A stretch of 64,000 nucleotides of DNA from Eledone cirrhosa (Eukaryota; Mollusca; Cephalopoda; Octopoda; Eledonidae), in assembly GCA_964016885.1 (NCBI GenBank), contig OZ024743.1, forward strand, positions 341,747,781 through 341,811,780, given 5' to 3'. Shown piece by piece: positions 9,869 through 19,350 of the stretch. Within the stretch, counting starts at the first letter, position 1. The number at the start of each line of letters is the position of its first letter. Under the pieces are notes generated by a model, which saw only the letters and a program-made list of their open reading frames with translations, made no database searches and was not told the origin of the DNA. The translations under genes were made by a program, and so were the position numbers.

Positions 9869-10640
9869 AAGCGGGTGTCTCAGTGTAGCAGCTTATGTGA
9901 AATTAATGTATAGCAAAATCAAATATTAAAATGTGTGCAGGTACTTTATTCATAAAAAGAATTTAACGTGTATTTACAAACATTTTCTAATTTAACTTTA
10001 TCTTCTCTACATACATTTCCTTAGTGTTAACGCTAAGGTTAGTAGCACTGTTCGTAAGGTGCTGTTGCAACTATTCTGTCCGACATATCTTTTGCAACAC
10101 TTACAAATTCATTTCATATTTATAATGCTTTCTCCATTGATATCTTTTTTAACGTAATTTTCATAGGCTTGCTGTTGATAGACGTTAACGAGTTCACGAC
10201 GTGAGTTCAATTATTCTTGCACATTTGTGAACTATAACTTATTAAACTCTTATTCATGTCCAATGGCAACATTTTCATCTGCAGCTATGTCTATTGAATA
10301 TATATACATATATATTCCTGAGGCATTCTAACCACAGTAAAATGCTATTCTAAGCAAATTTAATGTAGCTGTAAAGATTTACAGGTAGTAACGCCTTGAC
10401 TACTGTGAAAATAGAAACATCAGTGCTTTCACCTCATAACATAAATTCTGCAACCTAACTGTCTTGAAGTAAGTTCGACTTTTAAGTTCAAGCATCTAAA
10501 AATCCCCACGAGCAATACAAGAAACGATATCATTAGTCATGTTCCAGAAATTATTCAACAAAAAGAACGCATTTCAAAGTATTCCGACTTTGTGACAGGT
10601 AAGTAATATGACACATTTGTCGCGTTCATATATATAATAT
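9869..10640. other. No recognised feature
   Basis: AT-rich sequence without an open frame of note, repeats or RNA genes that I can support. Confidence 0.6.
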
Positions 10641-11050
10641 ATTAGAATTGGTGCTCTGAAATAGCGATGTATATATGAAAGTATATATAGTATATTTGGC
10701 AATACACTGTAGGCTTAATTAAAAACATTTTGAAGACCTTACGCTATTGTTTTAAAGTAGTGACTATGTCACTTACTTCTTTCTTCAACAAACAAAGGGA
10801 GATAAGCTGACAGATCTCTGTTTCATACTGTTGGTATTCGTCAGCGCCTATCACTCCCCTTATTTGTTGAAAATTATAGATGTTTTCTCATAGAAATCCA
10901 GTAATAATCAGGAACTGATTATACAGAGCGGTTGCCGGTCCAGCAAAAATTGAAAATTAGAATTGGTGCTCTGAAATAGCGATGTATATATGAAACATGG
11001 ATCTATAGGATATTTGACAATACACTGTATAAGTACTTTACCCCCTGAAA
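10641..11050 (+). repeat. Family G repeat, two partial direct copies
   Basis: Copies at 10641-10770 and 10961-11050 begin ttagaattggtgctctgaaa, continue 'tagcgatgtatatatga' and then tttg(g/a)caatacactgta. Copy 1 continues into a ttttgaagacc..acgctattg block. Related copies are at 17741-17955 and 40501-40618. No coding content. Confidence 0.7.
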
Positions 11051-11059
11051 AATTCAGCT

Positions 11060-11212
11060 ATTTAACTACCACGCTAAAAAATCTAATTTAGTCCAGACAC
11101 GGCTTGAGCTCTGCCGTCGGGGTCAAACATTTTCCTATTACCCACTCTACTACCCTAGGTATTGAGTACTCTGGTGTGTTATGGTGCATCTGGTTCCTTT
11201 CCACACTTCCTT

Positions 11213-11218
<6 letters not shown>
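11060..11218 (+). repeat. Family F repeat
   Basis: Carries ggcttgagctctgccgtcgg, then aaacattttcctattaccc, tactaccctaggtattgag and a ctggttcc tail, ending at a (TA)n. It corresponds to the right half of the foldback at 53840-54025. Confidence 0.75.

Positions 11219-11276
<58 letters not shown>
11217..11276. repeat. (TA)n microsatellite
   Basis: TA run directly at the end of a family F repeat. The 11277-11724 stretch after it has no recognised feature. Confidence 0.97.
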
Positions 11277-11281
<5 letters not shown>

Positions 11282-11722
11282 AGGTTTACAAATACATAAA
11301 GTTATAGATATACATGTTGCAACTGGTCACTTTGTGGCTCTATGAAGAATTAATAAATTAAATAGTCAGAGCAATATATCATAAATCAGTAAGTTCCTAT
11401 TAATTGGATGTCTAAAAATACGGATGAAACCATGGTAGAGATATAATGAAGGTATGTACACATTTCTTCTAAGTTTAAATTTACACCTAATTGTGTATGG
11501 TTGATGGTACATTTAGTCAGTTTCTACATGCTGTCGAAATGTTGGATAAATACTCTATTGGGGCCACCGCGAAGAGGCCACTTTCAGTTATTTGTCGGAG
11601 ATTTCTTCATAAGAGCATTTATTCTTATAGCTTGGTCTAATTGATTTTTTATATGGTTAATTATGGTTATTGGGAGAGGAAATGGTATATATTTTATCTA
11701 GTAATACTAAACACATGATTTA

Positions 11723-12020
<298 letters not shown>

Positions 12021-12205
12021 AGGGTAATATTTGTGTAATATTGCCAGAATTAATAACAGAACACATTCACTGCTGGGTTGGTTTCCGCTTTCCGCTTCTG
12101 TGTCTTTTATATCGGTTAATTTAATTTATTAGGTCCTCAATGTTGCCATTGACTGACCAAAGGTAAGAAATACAGATACAATATAGATACAAACACATAT
12201 ATATA

Positions 12206-12251
12206 GTTTATCAAAGTTCTTTCGTTGCACATCTGCAACATCGTCAGTGGT
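12206..12251 (-). ncRNA. Hammerhead-like fold, left arm of PLE-B
   Basis: On the minus strand CTGACGA (12241-12247) and one extra base are followed by stem II GTTGC (12235-12239) with GCAAC (12224-12228). GAAA (12220-12223) then precedes the AG..CT mini-stem. It is identical in the core to the right-arm copy at 15117-15158. Confidence 0.55.
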
Positions 12252-12502
12252 GCTATTATTTCCTCCCGTTACATTGTATTTTCTATGCCATCTTTATTTA
12301 GTCTGTTTATATATATATATATTTGTTTGTCTTCTTTGCGCATGCGTTTGCGTTTGTGTGTAGCATTTTGTTTGATGTGTGTTCGTGATTGGGTGATAGT
12401 GTATTCGTTAATGTATTCTATCGTTATTAGTGTGTGTTTATATGTGTTTGTTGTTATTGTGCTTGTGTATGTATGTATTTATTTATCTATTTATTTATTT
12501 AT

Positions 12503-13057
12503 TTATACTTCTCTTAGGTTAGTGTTGTTTGTTTGGGTGTTGTTGTTATTCCATTCATTTTTTCTGTTTATCCTTGGCCTTTTAAGTTCTATTTCACTGG
12601 ACTCTCTGATTTGCCTATCTGCTGGGTCATTTCTATGTTTAGATATTATTCTAATTTCTATGTTATCTATGTTACCGTGGTGTTGTTGTCTGGCATGTGC
12701 GTATAGTACTGAACCGTTTTTTCGTCCTTTTAGTTCCCCCCAGTGTTGGTCTATCCTTTCACCTATGCTACGAGCTTTCTTGCCTATGTATGTTGTTGTC
12801 ATGTTTCTGCAAGTACGCTCTGTACATCTTATGCTATAGACTACGTTTCTAGTTTTACAGTTCATCCGGGGGTTTACCTTACATATGATACATTTCCTAT
12901 TAGTACAGTGGGTTTTCTTAAAAGGGTAGGTTTTGCTGATCAGGGATTTTATGGCGGTTCCTTGCTTTTCTACCACCTTAATCTTTAAGTGGGTCTTTCT
13001 CAGGGCCTTTCTACTCTGGTTAGCTAATTTACCTCCAGGGGTAGCGTCCACACACAT
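12503..13057 (-). pseudogene. PLE-B GIY-YIG region in inverted arm (open but orphaned)
   Basis: An uninterrupted 184-codon minus-strand frame covers the PLE-B C-terminus. The linker VDATPGGKLANQSRKALRKT comes first, then a Cys cluster (THCTNRKCIICKVNPRMNC). The GIY-YIG domain follows: VVYSIRCTERTCRNM, TTYIGKKARSIGERIDQHWG and LYAHARQQHHGNIDNIEIRI. The tail is Asn-rich (NEWNNNNTQTNN). GIY-YIG enzymes cut DNA with the YIG Tyr, a downstream Arg and a Glu. The usual EN position C-terminal to RT is respected, but here the RT part is absent and the segment is inverted relative to the RT at 13159. It is the best-preserved EN in the window, and it lacks its own start and RT, so it is a fragment. Confidence 0.85.
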
Positions 13058-13158
13058 GACACTCTGGTATCTCTCGTTGTCTTACCATGAGGTGGCTTAC
13101 CCTATCTTATGTCTAGCCCTATCTAAGCTATTCCATGATTTTCTCCTGTATAATAGGG

Positions 13159-14460
13159 ATCATGGATGTGGTATCACTGTACCCATCCATTAACATTGAT
13201 TTTGCTGTGGAAAAATATGTGTAGATGATCATTGAGAGTGAGGTGGAGTTCTGCGACGTCGACACAGACGAACTGGGCCTCCTACTTCGACTTACCTACG
13301 ACACTGACTACCTAGACAGCCATGACCCTAGACGTTTCTGCCCCAGTAGACGCATAAGAGGTAGAGCCCCCACCATAACATCAATGGCTAAAAAGACTCC
13401 CATGGGAAGGTGGATTGGGTGGACCAAAGCTATACGGACCCCCCCCCCCCCAAAAAAAAAAAATAATGATCAGGTAAGAAAAATGGTCGCACATGCAATA
13501 GGGGCTAGTATCAAAACTACCCTAAGGGCCACATATTCAAGTTCAACGAGAAGATCTACACCCAAAATGAGGGAGCAGATATTGGCGTCAGCATAGCTGG
13601 TGACGTTGCAAACCTTCTTATGGTATGCTGGGAAAGGAGACTTAAAGATCTCCTTAATCAGAACTCCATATACCTCATCATCTACTCTCGTTACGTAGAC
13701 GATATCAATATAATTATAAGAACATCCCCACAAGAGAGCACTAACAAGTTTAATTTAGAACGTAGCACAATGGAAAGCATCCAGCAGATAGCTAATTCCA
13801 TACACCAGAGTATAACTGTAACTATCGACTACCCTTCCCAACACCCTAACAATAGACTACCTGTGTTACACACGGAACTCTGGATTAACACTATAGACGA
13901 GAGAGCCCAAATTCTCCACTCACACTATGCTAAACCAATGGCCTCCAAATACTTGATACTCAAAAACTCAGCAATGTCCAGTAGTGCTAAGTTTAATATT
14001 CTGATCGCAGACTTGGTACGAGTGATGAAGAACGTGTCCCGCATGTGCGACCGAACAGAAATGGAAAGACACATCCAACACTTTATCAACCGCATGCAGT
14101 TCTCTGGCTACAACCAAAGAGATAGAATCAGAGTATACGAAGAAGCCACGGAGAAGTATAAGACCCTCATAGAACATGACATGAAAGGAATTTGCCCATT
14201 ATACAGGAGAAAATCATGGAATAGCTTAGATAGGGCTAGACATAAGATAGGGAAAGCCACCTCATGGTACGACAACCAGAGATGGCAGAGTGTCACGTTT
14301 GTGGACGCTAACCCTGGAGGGAAATTAGCTAACCAGTGTAGAAATGCCCTGAGAAAGACCCACCTAAAGATTAAGGTGGTAAAAAAGCAAGGAACCACCA
14401 TAAAATCCCTGATAAGCAAAACCTACCCTTTTAAGAAAACCCACTGTACTAATATATATA
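13159..14460 (+). pseudogene. PLE-B reverse transcriptase, 5'-truncated and broken
   Basis: The frame opens at the inversion junction with MDVVSLYPSINIDFAVEK, RT motif A with its catalytic Asp (codon 13165-13167). A TAG at 13222 interrupts it in what was probably a Glu codon. It continues MIIESEVEFCDVDTDELGLL to about 13500. It then shifts frame (TQNEGADIGVSIAGDVANLL block, about 13560-13620) into a 287-codon frame that carries YSRYVDDINIII, motif C with YVDD intact (codons near 13682-13705), the thumb, and the linker VDANPGGKLANQCRNALRKT. A C10A11 homopolymer at 13441-13463 lies within the coding part. The fingers upstream of motif A are missing, so the RT is dead although both catalytic motifs survive. 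Confidence 0.85.
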
Positions 14461-14860
14461 TATATAAAATGTATCATATGTAAGGTAAACCCCCGAATAA
14501 ACTGTAAAACTAGAAACGTAGTCTATAGCATAAGATGTACAGAGGGTACTTGCAGAAACATGACAACAACATACATAGGCAAGAAAGCTCGTAGCATAGG
14601 TGAAAGGATAGACCAACACTGGGGGGAACTAAAAGGACGAAAACACGATTCAGTACTATACGAACATGCCAGACAACAACACCACGGTAACATAGATAAC
14701 ATAGAAATTAGAATAATATCTAAACATAGAAATGACCCAGCAGATAGGCAAATCAGAGAGTCCAGTGAAATAGAACTTAGAAGGCCAAGTCTAGATAGAA
14801 AGAATGAATGGAATAACAACAACACCCAAACAAACAACACTGACCTAAGAGAAGTATAAA
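14290..14860 (+). pseudogene. PLE-B linker and GIY-YIG endonuclease, split by TA expansion
   Basis: The linker SLISKTYPFKKTHCTN is followed not by RKCIICK but by an IYIYK stretch. Bases 14449-14466 are a (TA)n run, where the inverted copy at about 12890-12900 has only a short taatagg. The run breaks the frame. Downstream, from 14560, the GIY-YIG core resumes: TTTYIGKKARSIGERIDQHWG, then YEHARQQHHGNIDNIEIRI and an Asn-rich tail ending at 14859. This is the right arm of the foldback and would otherwise be collinear with the RT upstream. Confidence 0.85.
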
Positions 14861-15116
14861 TAAATAAATAAATAGATAAATGAATAAATACATACACAAG
14901 CACAATAACAACAAACACATATAAACACACACTTGTAAAGATAGAATACATTAACCAATACACACTCACCCAATCACGAACACACATCAAACAAAACACT
15001 ATACACACACGCAAACGCATGCGCAAAGAAGACAAAAAAAAACAAATACATAAATATATAAATAGACTAAATAAAGATGGCGTAGAAAATACAATGCAAC
15101 GGGAGGAAACAACAGC

Positions 15117-15158
15117 ACCACTGACGATGTTGCAGATGTGCAACGAAAGAACTTTGAT
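15117..15158 (+). ncRNA. Hammerhead-like fold, right arm of PLE-B
   Basis: The order is stem I 5' strand ACCA, core CTGACGA (15121-15127), one extra T, and stem II GTTGC/GCAAC (15129-15133, 15140-15144). GAAA (15145-15148) follows, then mini-stem III A-G..C-T (15148-15153) and a T as cleavage base. Stem I 3' strand TGAT pairs at three of four positions. The extra base between A9 and stem II recurs in the other PLE-B copies. It lies about 260 bp downstream of the EN stop, in the expected terminal-repeat position and in the sense orientation. Confidence 0.58.
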
Positions 15159-15385
15159 AAACTATATATATGTGTTTGTGTCTATATTGTATCTGTATTT
15201 TTGACCGTTGGTCAGTCAATGGCAACATTTAGGACCGAATAAATTAAATTAACCGATATAAAAGACACAGAAGCGAAAAGCGAAAACCAACCAAACAGTG
15301 AGTGCGTTCTGTTATTAATTCTGGCAATATTACACAAATATGACCCTCCCCAAGTATAACATTACATATATATATATATATATAT

Positions 15386-15544
15386 GGGATAACAAATTAT
15401 CGTTATAGATAATCCAGTTAGAGATTGTGAGTACCCCGTATTGTGGATAGTTTTAACGTACGCCGTTGTTTGACTCAACAAGATTTTCCTTGGTTAATTG
15501 GCGAGTTTTCGGGAATTCCTATGCAGGTTAATCTTGGAGTGTTA
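15386..15544. other. Unique sequence between PLE fragments
   Basis: A short (TA)n at 15366-15385 is followed by unrecognised sequence up to the inverted end of the next element. Confidence 0.5.
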
Positions 15545-15610
15545 ATAGTGAAAGCGTGAAGTATTACATAGTCAACAGTACAAAAAGGGTTTTATTTACA
15601 GTATTAACTA

Positions 15611-16320
15611 ATTGACAAGCACTTTCCTAAACATCACAAATACTATAAAATCTTTAATAGAAAAACTATCGAACTGTCTTAATCTGCTGCAGCCAACATA
15701 CAATCACACATACACAAAATTAACTATAGAAGAATCTCTAATGAAAATAACCTACAAACAAACACCATAACACCAAATACAAAACGCAAACATAATAACA
15801 TCACAACCACAAAAATACCAAAATATCAACACACCCAAATCTCAGCCCATACATAACAACATACAAAACCGCATCGAAGAACCGGCACATAGGAAGGAAT
15901 CAAAATGTAAGTGGCCACTACAAAATAGATGCCTGGAGTCAAATATAGTGTACCAGTGTACTATAAATTCAGACAACTCTACATAGGTTCTACGGCTGGG
16001 CAGTTAAAAAAAAGATGGTACGTTCACAGACATTCTATAAAGAACCGTAGACACGTCAATAAAATCTGGCAGCTTAAGGATACAAACCAAGAATACGGAA
16101 TTAGCTGGTCGAAATTATCGGGGGGCAAAGATCTACAGAAATGGAATGTCCCACTGTGGACTTTGTAGTATGGAGTTGCTCTATATTTTAAAGGTATGAC
16201 AAAATGCTGCTTAACAGCAAAATAGCACGGTAAATTTTCTGTAGGCATAACGCAGCTACTAAATTCGCAAATTTCAAAACCAACATGATTCGATCTAACA
16301 ATCCTACAATTCAAACTGAA
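15611..16320 (+). pseudogene. PLE-C C-terminal RT/GIY-YIG remnant
   Basis: Reading across frames gives DKHFPKHHKYYKIFNRKT, a block that precedes the EN in this PLE type (compare EKNFPPGHKYHNLITKNT at about 60030). YIGSTAGQLKKRWYVHRHS (the YIG half of GIY-YIG), IWQLKDTNQEYGISWSKL and, after a shift, CGLCSMELLYILK..LLNSKIARKIFCRHN follow. These last blocks align with CNLCLLETRTIIFLKLGLLN in the PLE at 58281-62466, so the two are relatives. The segment is heavily decayed with stops in all frames, and the RT core is absent. Confidence 0.75.
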
Positions 16321-16346
16321 CAACTTAGAGTCTATTATAATTACCC

Positions 16347-16535
16347 ATTATTAGCAGTGGATTGGTAGTATCGGTAGAGGGTCGGACGCCATGCTTTGAC
16401 ACATAGAGTTACGGCCCTTGACATTCTGAGTTCAAATCCCGCCGAGGTTAACTTTGCCTGTTACCCTTACGGGTCGATGAAATAAAGTACCAGTAATGCA
16501 CTGGGTGATTGCTGGCCTTGCGGCCAAAGTAGAAA
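16347..16535 (+). mobile_element. tRNA-derived cephalopod-type SINE
   Basis: Head 'gtggattgg(c/t)agtatcggta', then a B-box-like gagttcaaatcccgccgag, then ccttacgggtcgatgaaata, accagtaatgcactggg, and the tail aaagtagaaacaattatt. The same family occurs at 39421, 47555 (minus), 51838, 53175, 61267 and 61480. The B-box (GTTCAAATC) supports RNA polymerase III origin. Confidence 0.85.
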
Positions 16536-16559
16536 CAATTATTAACTGTCAATAGATCA

Positions 16560-17030
16560 ACTAATCACTAAATCAACATCATAACATCCTAATCTTTCTT
16601 TCACTCTCTTTACCTAAAACTATTTCACCTCTTCCATTATATCCTATCATGTTCTCTTCACCTCTCACATAACTTCAAATTTATTAAGTTCTCCTTTATT
16701 TATCACTGTATTATTTCTTCATAATATAACCCTCTGTAATTTAACCAATACATATGTATATATTTAATATTTTCATATTTATACCATCACATCTTTATAC
16801 TTACACACCAGTATAACTTTAACCACCGCCACCACCACCACCACAACTATTTTCAACAATCATATTGTTCAATTTTTTTCACACATTTATATATTTTTTT
16901 ACTTATTTTTTATCATCTTCATTCTAACTTATTTATTATTATCTATTTATTATTTTTTATTTTCATTTTTTTTCATTTTTCTCTCTCTTTTTATTTTTTA
17001 TTTTTATTTTTCTTTCTTTATTACTGATGT
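16560..17030 (+). repeat. Pyrimidine-rich low-complexity tract
   Basis: T- and C-rich DNA with runs such as tttattttttatttttat. No coding content. It lies inside the PLE-C element. Confidence 0.8.
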
Positions 17031-17248
17031 TGGATTTGAATTTTCCTACAAACGCCGTGTATAATTTGAATCAGTTATTCCGATGATTTGATTTGCCATG
17101 CATGTATTTAAAATTGAGTGACACAACTTCAAGTGATTAGCAATTTTTAGACACCTTAATCAATGAAACAGTGGTTAATACTGTAAATAAACCCCTTTTT
17201 GTACTGTTGACCATGTTATTCTTCACTCTTTCACTATATATATATATA

Positions 17249-17376
17249 CAGGAAAAGGTATGACCCCGACGGCAGAGCTCAAGCGGTTTCGACGGCTATT
17301 TCTGGACTCTACTACCCTAAGTATTGAGTACTCTGGTGTGTTATGGTTCATCTGGTTCCTTACCACAATTCCTTTG

Positions 17377-17378
<2 letters not shown>
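17249..17378 (+). repeat. Family F repeat
   Basis: Runs aggaaaaggtatgaccccga, cggcagagctcaagcggttt, cgacggctatttctggac, then the ctactaccctaagtattgag and atctggttccttaccac tail, and ends in (TA)n. Confidence 0.8.

Positions 17379-17442
<64 letters not shown>
17379..17442. repeat. (TA)n(TG)n microsatellite
   Basis: TA run followed by a TG run starting at the family F end. Confidence 0.97.
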
Positions 17443-17446
<4 letters not shown>

Positions 17447-17621
17447 GATAATTCCGAAGAAAAAGCAAAGGAAAAAAGAGTGCTCTAAGTATAGAACAGA
17501 GCTATTTAATTAGAAAACATGATTACTCCATTTGCAAAGGTTTCTTGACCCCAGGTGTATATTAATATTGTTTGGGATCCAGAGACCTTTGGAATAGTTA
17601 TATTTTTATGTTGTTCACTTT

Positions 17622-17736
<115 letters not shown>

Positions 17737-17740
17737 TTAG

Positions 17741-17955
17741 TATTGGTGCACTGTCATAGCGATGTATATATGAATGTACCTATAGTCTATTTGACAATAT
17801 ACTGTATGTTTATTTCAAAATATTTTGAAGACCATTCGCTATGAATTGTAAAGTAGTGACTACGTCACGTACTTAGTGTCGGCAAAATTGAAAGCGAATG
17901 GTCTTCAAAATGTTTTTAAATAAACATACAGCATATTATCAGTTATACTATACGT
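17741..17955 (+). repeat. Family G repeat as a foldback
   Basis: The left half ends tatgtttatttcaaaatatt, ttgaagaccattcgct. After about 65 bases the reverse complement follows (agcgaatggtcttcaaaatg, then aaataaacatacag). A short palindrome gtgactacgtcac-like sequence lies between. Confidence 0.75.
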
Positions 17956-17959
17956 ATAT

Positions 17960-17969
17960 TCATATATAC

Positions 17970-18013
<44 letters not shown>

Positions 18014-18210
18014 ATATATTTATATATATATATATATATAAATGAAAAGATTCAAGACACCGACGCTGAGCTCCGGCCGTTTCGACAGCTAGATCTGAAC
18101 TCAGATCTATATGTACATACTTTTACACATATATATATAAGTACATATATGTGTGTTTCTCTCTCTCTCTCTCTATCTCTCCCTATCTCTCTCTCTCTCT
18201 CTCTCTCTGT
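17960..18210. repeat. Microsatellites and a diverged family F core
   Basis: (CA)n at 17981-18010 and (TA)n at 18020-18040. A diverged family F core lies at 18060-18105 (accgacgctgagctccggcc, gtttcgacagctagatctga), followed by (CT)n at 18151-18210. An Arg-Glu-rich minus-strand translation is a (CT)n artefact. Confidence 0.8.
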
Positions 18211-18800
18211 TTCTGAAGGCGATTCTATATTTCTATACTTCAATTTACCATATATTATATAATCATTCTGTAGAAAAGTGGTCTCGTATCAAATCATTTT
18301 TAAGTCCTTATTCAAACTTTTTTCAGAAACAATGACAGCGGAATAGATGTATGTGTATTTCTATACGGAGTAGCGTTCGTTAAGTAACCAACTGAAATAA
18401 ATCCATGGTCCCTGTAAATGCTTTAGGATAGTTTATTATGCAAATCTCGACGTGTTAATTATATTTGGTTAACGGGAATAAACCCATCATATCTCATTTC
18501 AAAAATATCTGCCTGCCAAATATCGATATATTATGTAAGTTTGAGAAATAACAAAAATATAAAATATAATAAATATATATAATACGAAACATGATGGAGT
18601 GCGGGATCGCTGATACTTAAGTAGTTTGAAGACCAATTATAATAAACAAAAATGGAAAGAATTCTCCTTGGAATTATACGCCTTCAAATCATTTGCTCAT
18701 CTAAACAATGTACCAGTCAACAAAAAGAAAATTCATTCACCTCTTCATAAAATATTAGAGTTCAAGCTTGGACTTTAACTACACTATCTATGATTACAAG
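18211..18800. other. No recognised feature
   Basis: AT-rich single-copy-looking sequence; nothing supportable. Confidence 0.6.
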
Positions 18801-18935
18801 CGTGCATATACCACTTGAAAGTGGTATGTATCACTTCAACGCGGTACATATGATTTTAAAATTAAACATATCTATTTAAAGTGCACACATCGTTTCAAAG
18901 TGCGATTACTGATTTCCTTGTGCAACAAAAATACA
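18801..18935 (+). repeat. Degenerate short tandem motifs (tttcaaagtg type)
   Basis: Successive motifs cacttgaaagtgg, cacttcaacgcgg, tatttaaagtgc, gtttcaaagtgcg and tttccttgtgc occur about every 25-35 bases. The opposite orientation (cactttgaaa) appears at 19253-19350. Confidence 0.5.
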
Positions 18936-19252
18936 TAATGTACCATCACACAGAGAAAACGTAGCTGAGAAGATTTTAGTTATTATGAAATTATAAAGAA
19001 AATATCGATAAAGCCTGCTCCTTTTAATCACCCTTGGAATGTAGCTCTTATTTCTGTTGGGTTTTTAAACCCAACAATGCTGAATGTGTACCACTTTTGA
19101 AGAGAATTGGATAGTGCGAAATCTACTTGTTCAAGAATTCCATAGTTTAGCAATTGAAGTATTGTTTTGTAGTATCTAGAAAAATAACATGAATTCAACG
19201 TACAACAAGGGCGATACATGTGTCCATCTCTCAGACAAATTTGTTTCTGTAA

Positions 19253-19350
19253 TATCACTTTGAAAGCGCTAGGTTCACTTTGAAATCACCTTTCTCACTT
19301 TCAAAAGACAAAGTCCTATATGAAATCATTGATCGTACTTTGAATTACCT
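19253..19350 (-). repeat. Degenerate short tandem motifs (cactttgaaa type)
   Basis: cactttgaaagcg, cactttgaaatca, cactttcaaaag and gtactttgaatta in close succession, the inverted counterpart of 18801-18935. The 318 bases between them contain no recognised gene. Confidence 0.5.

Larger units (their letters stand above)
15545..17236 (+). mobile_element. PLE-C fragment with 65-bp inverted termini
   Basis: The left end 15545-15609 (starting atagtgaaagcgtgaag) is the reverse complement of 17172-17236 with about seven mismatches. Inside are a broken C-terminal PLE coding region (15611-16320), a SINE (16347-16535), a long pyrimidine-rich tract (16560-17030) and unrecognised 3' sequence. The right end abuts a short (TA)n and a family F repeat. 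Confidence 0.7.

Noticed and set aside
12225..12839. A 204-codon plus-strand frame, and its counterpart at 14523-15143 on minus
   Set aside because: Both are antisense shadows of the PLE-B GIY-YIG region.
18052..18335. Arg-Glu-rich and Ser-Leu-rich frames
   Set aside because: They come from the (CT)n tract at 18151-18210.
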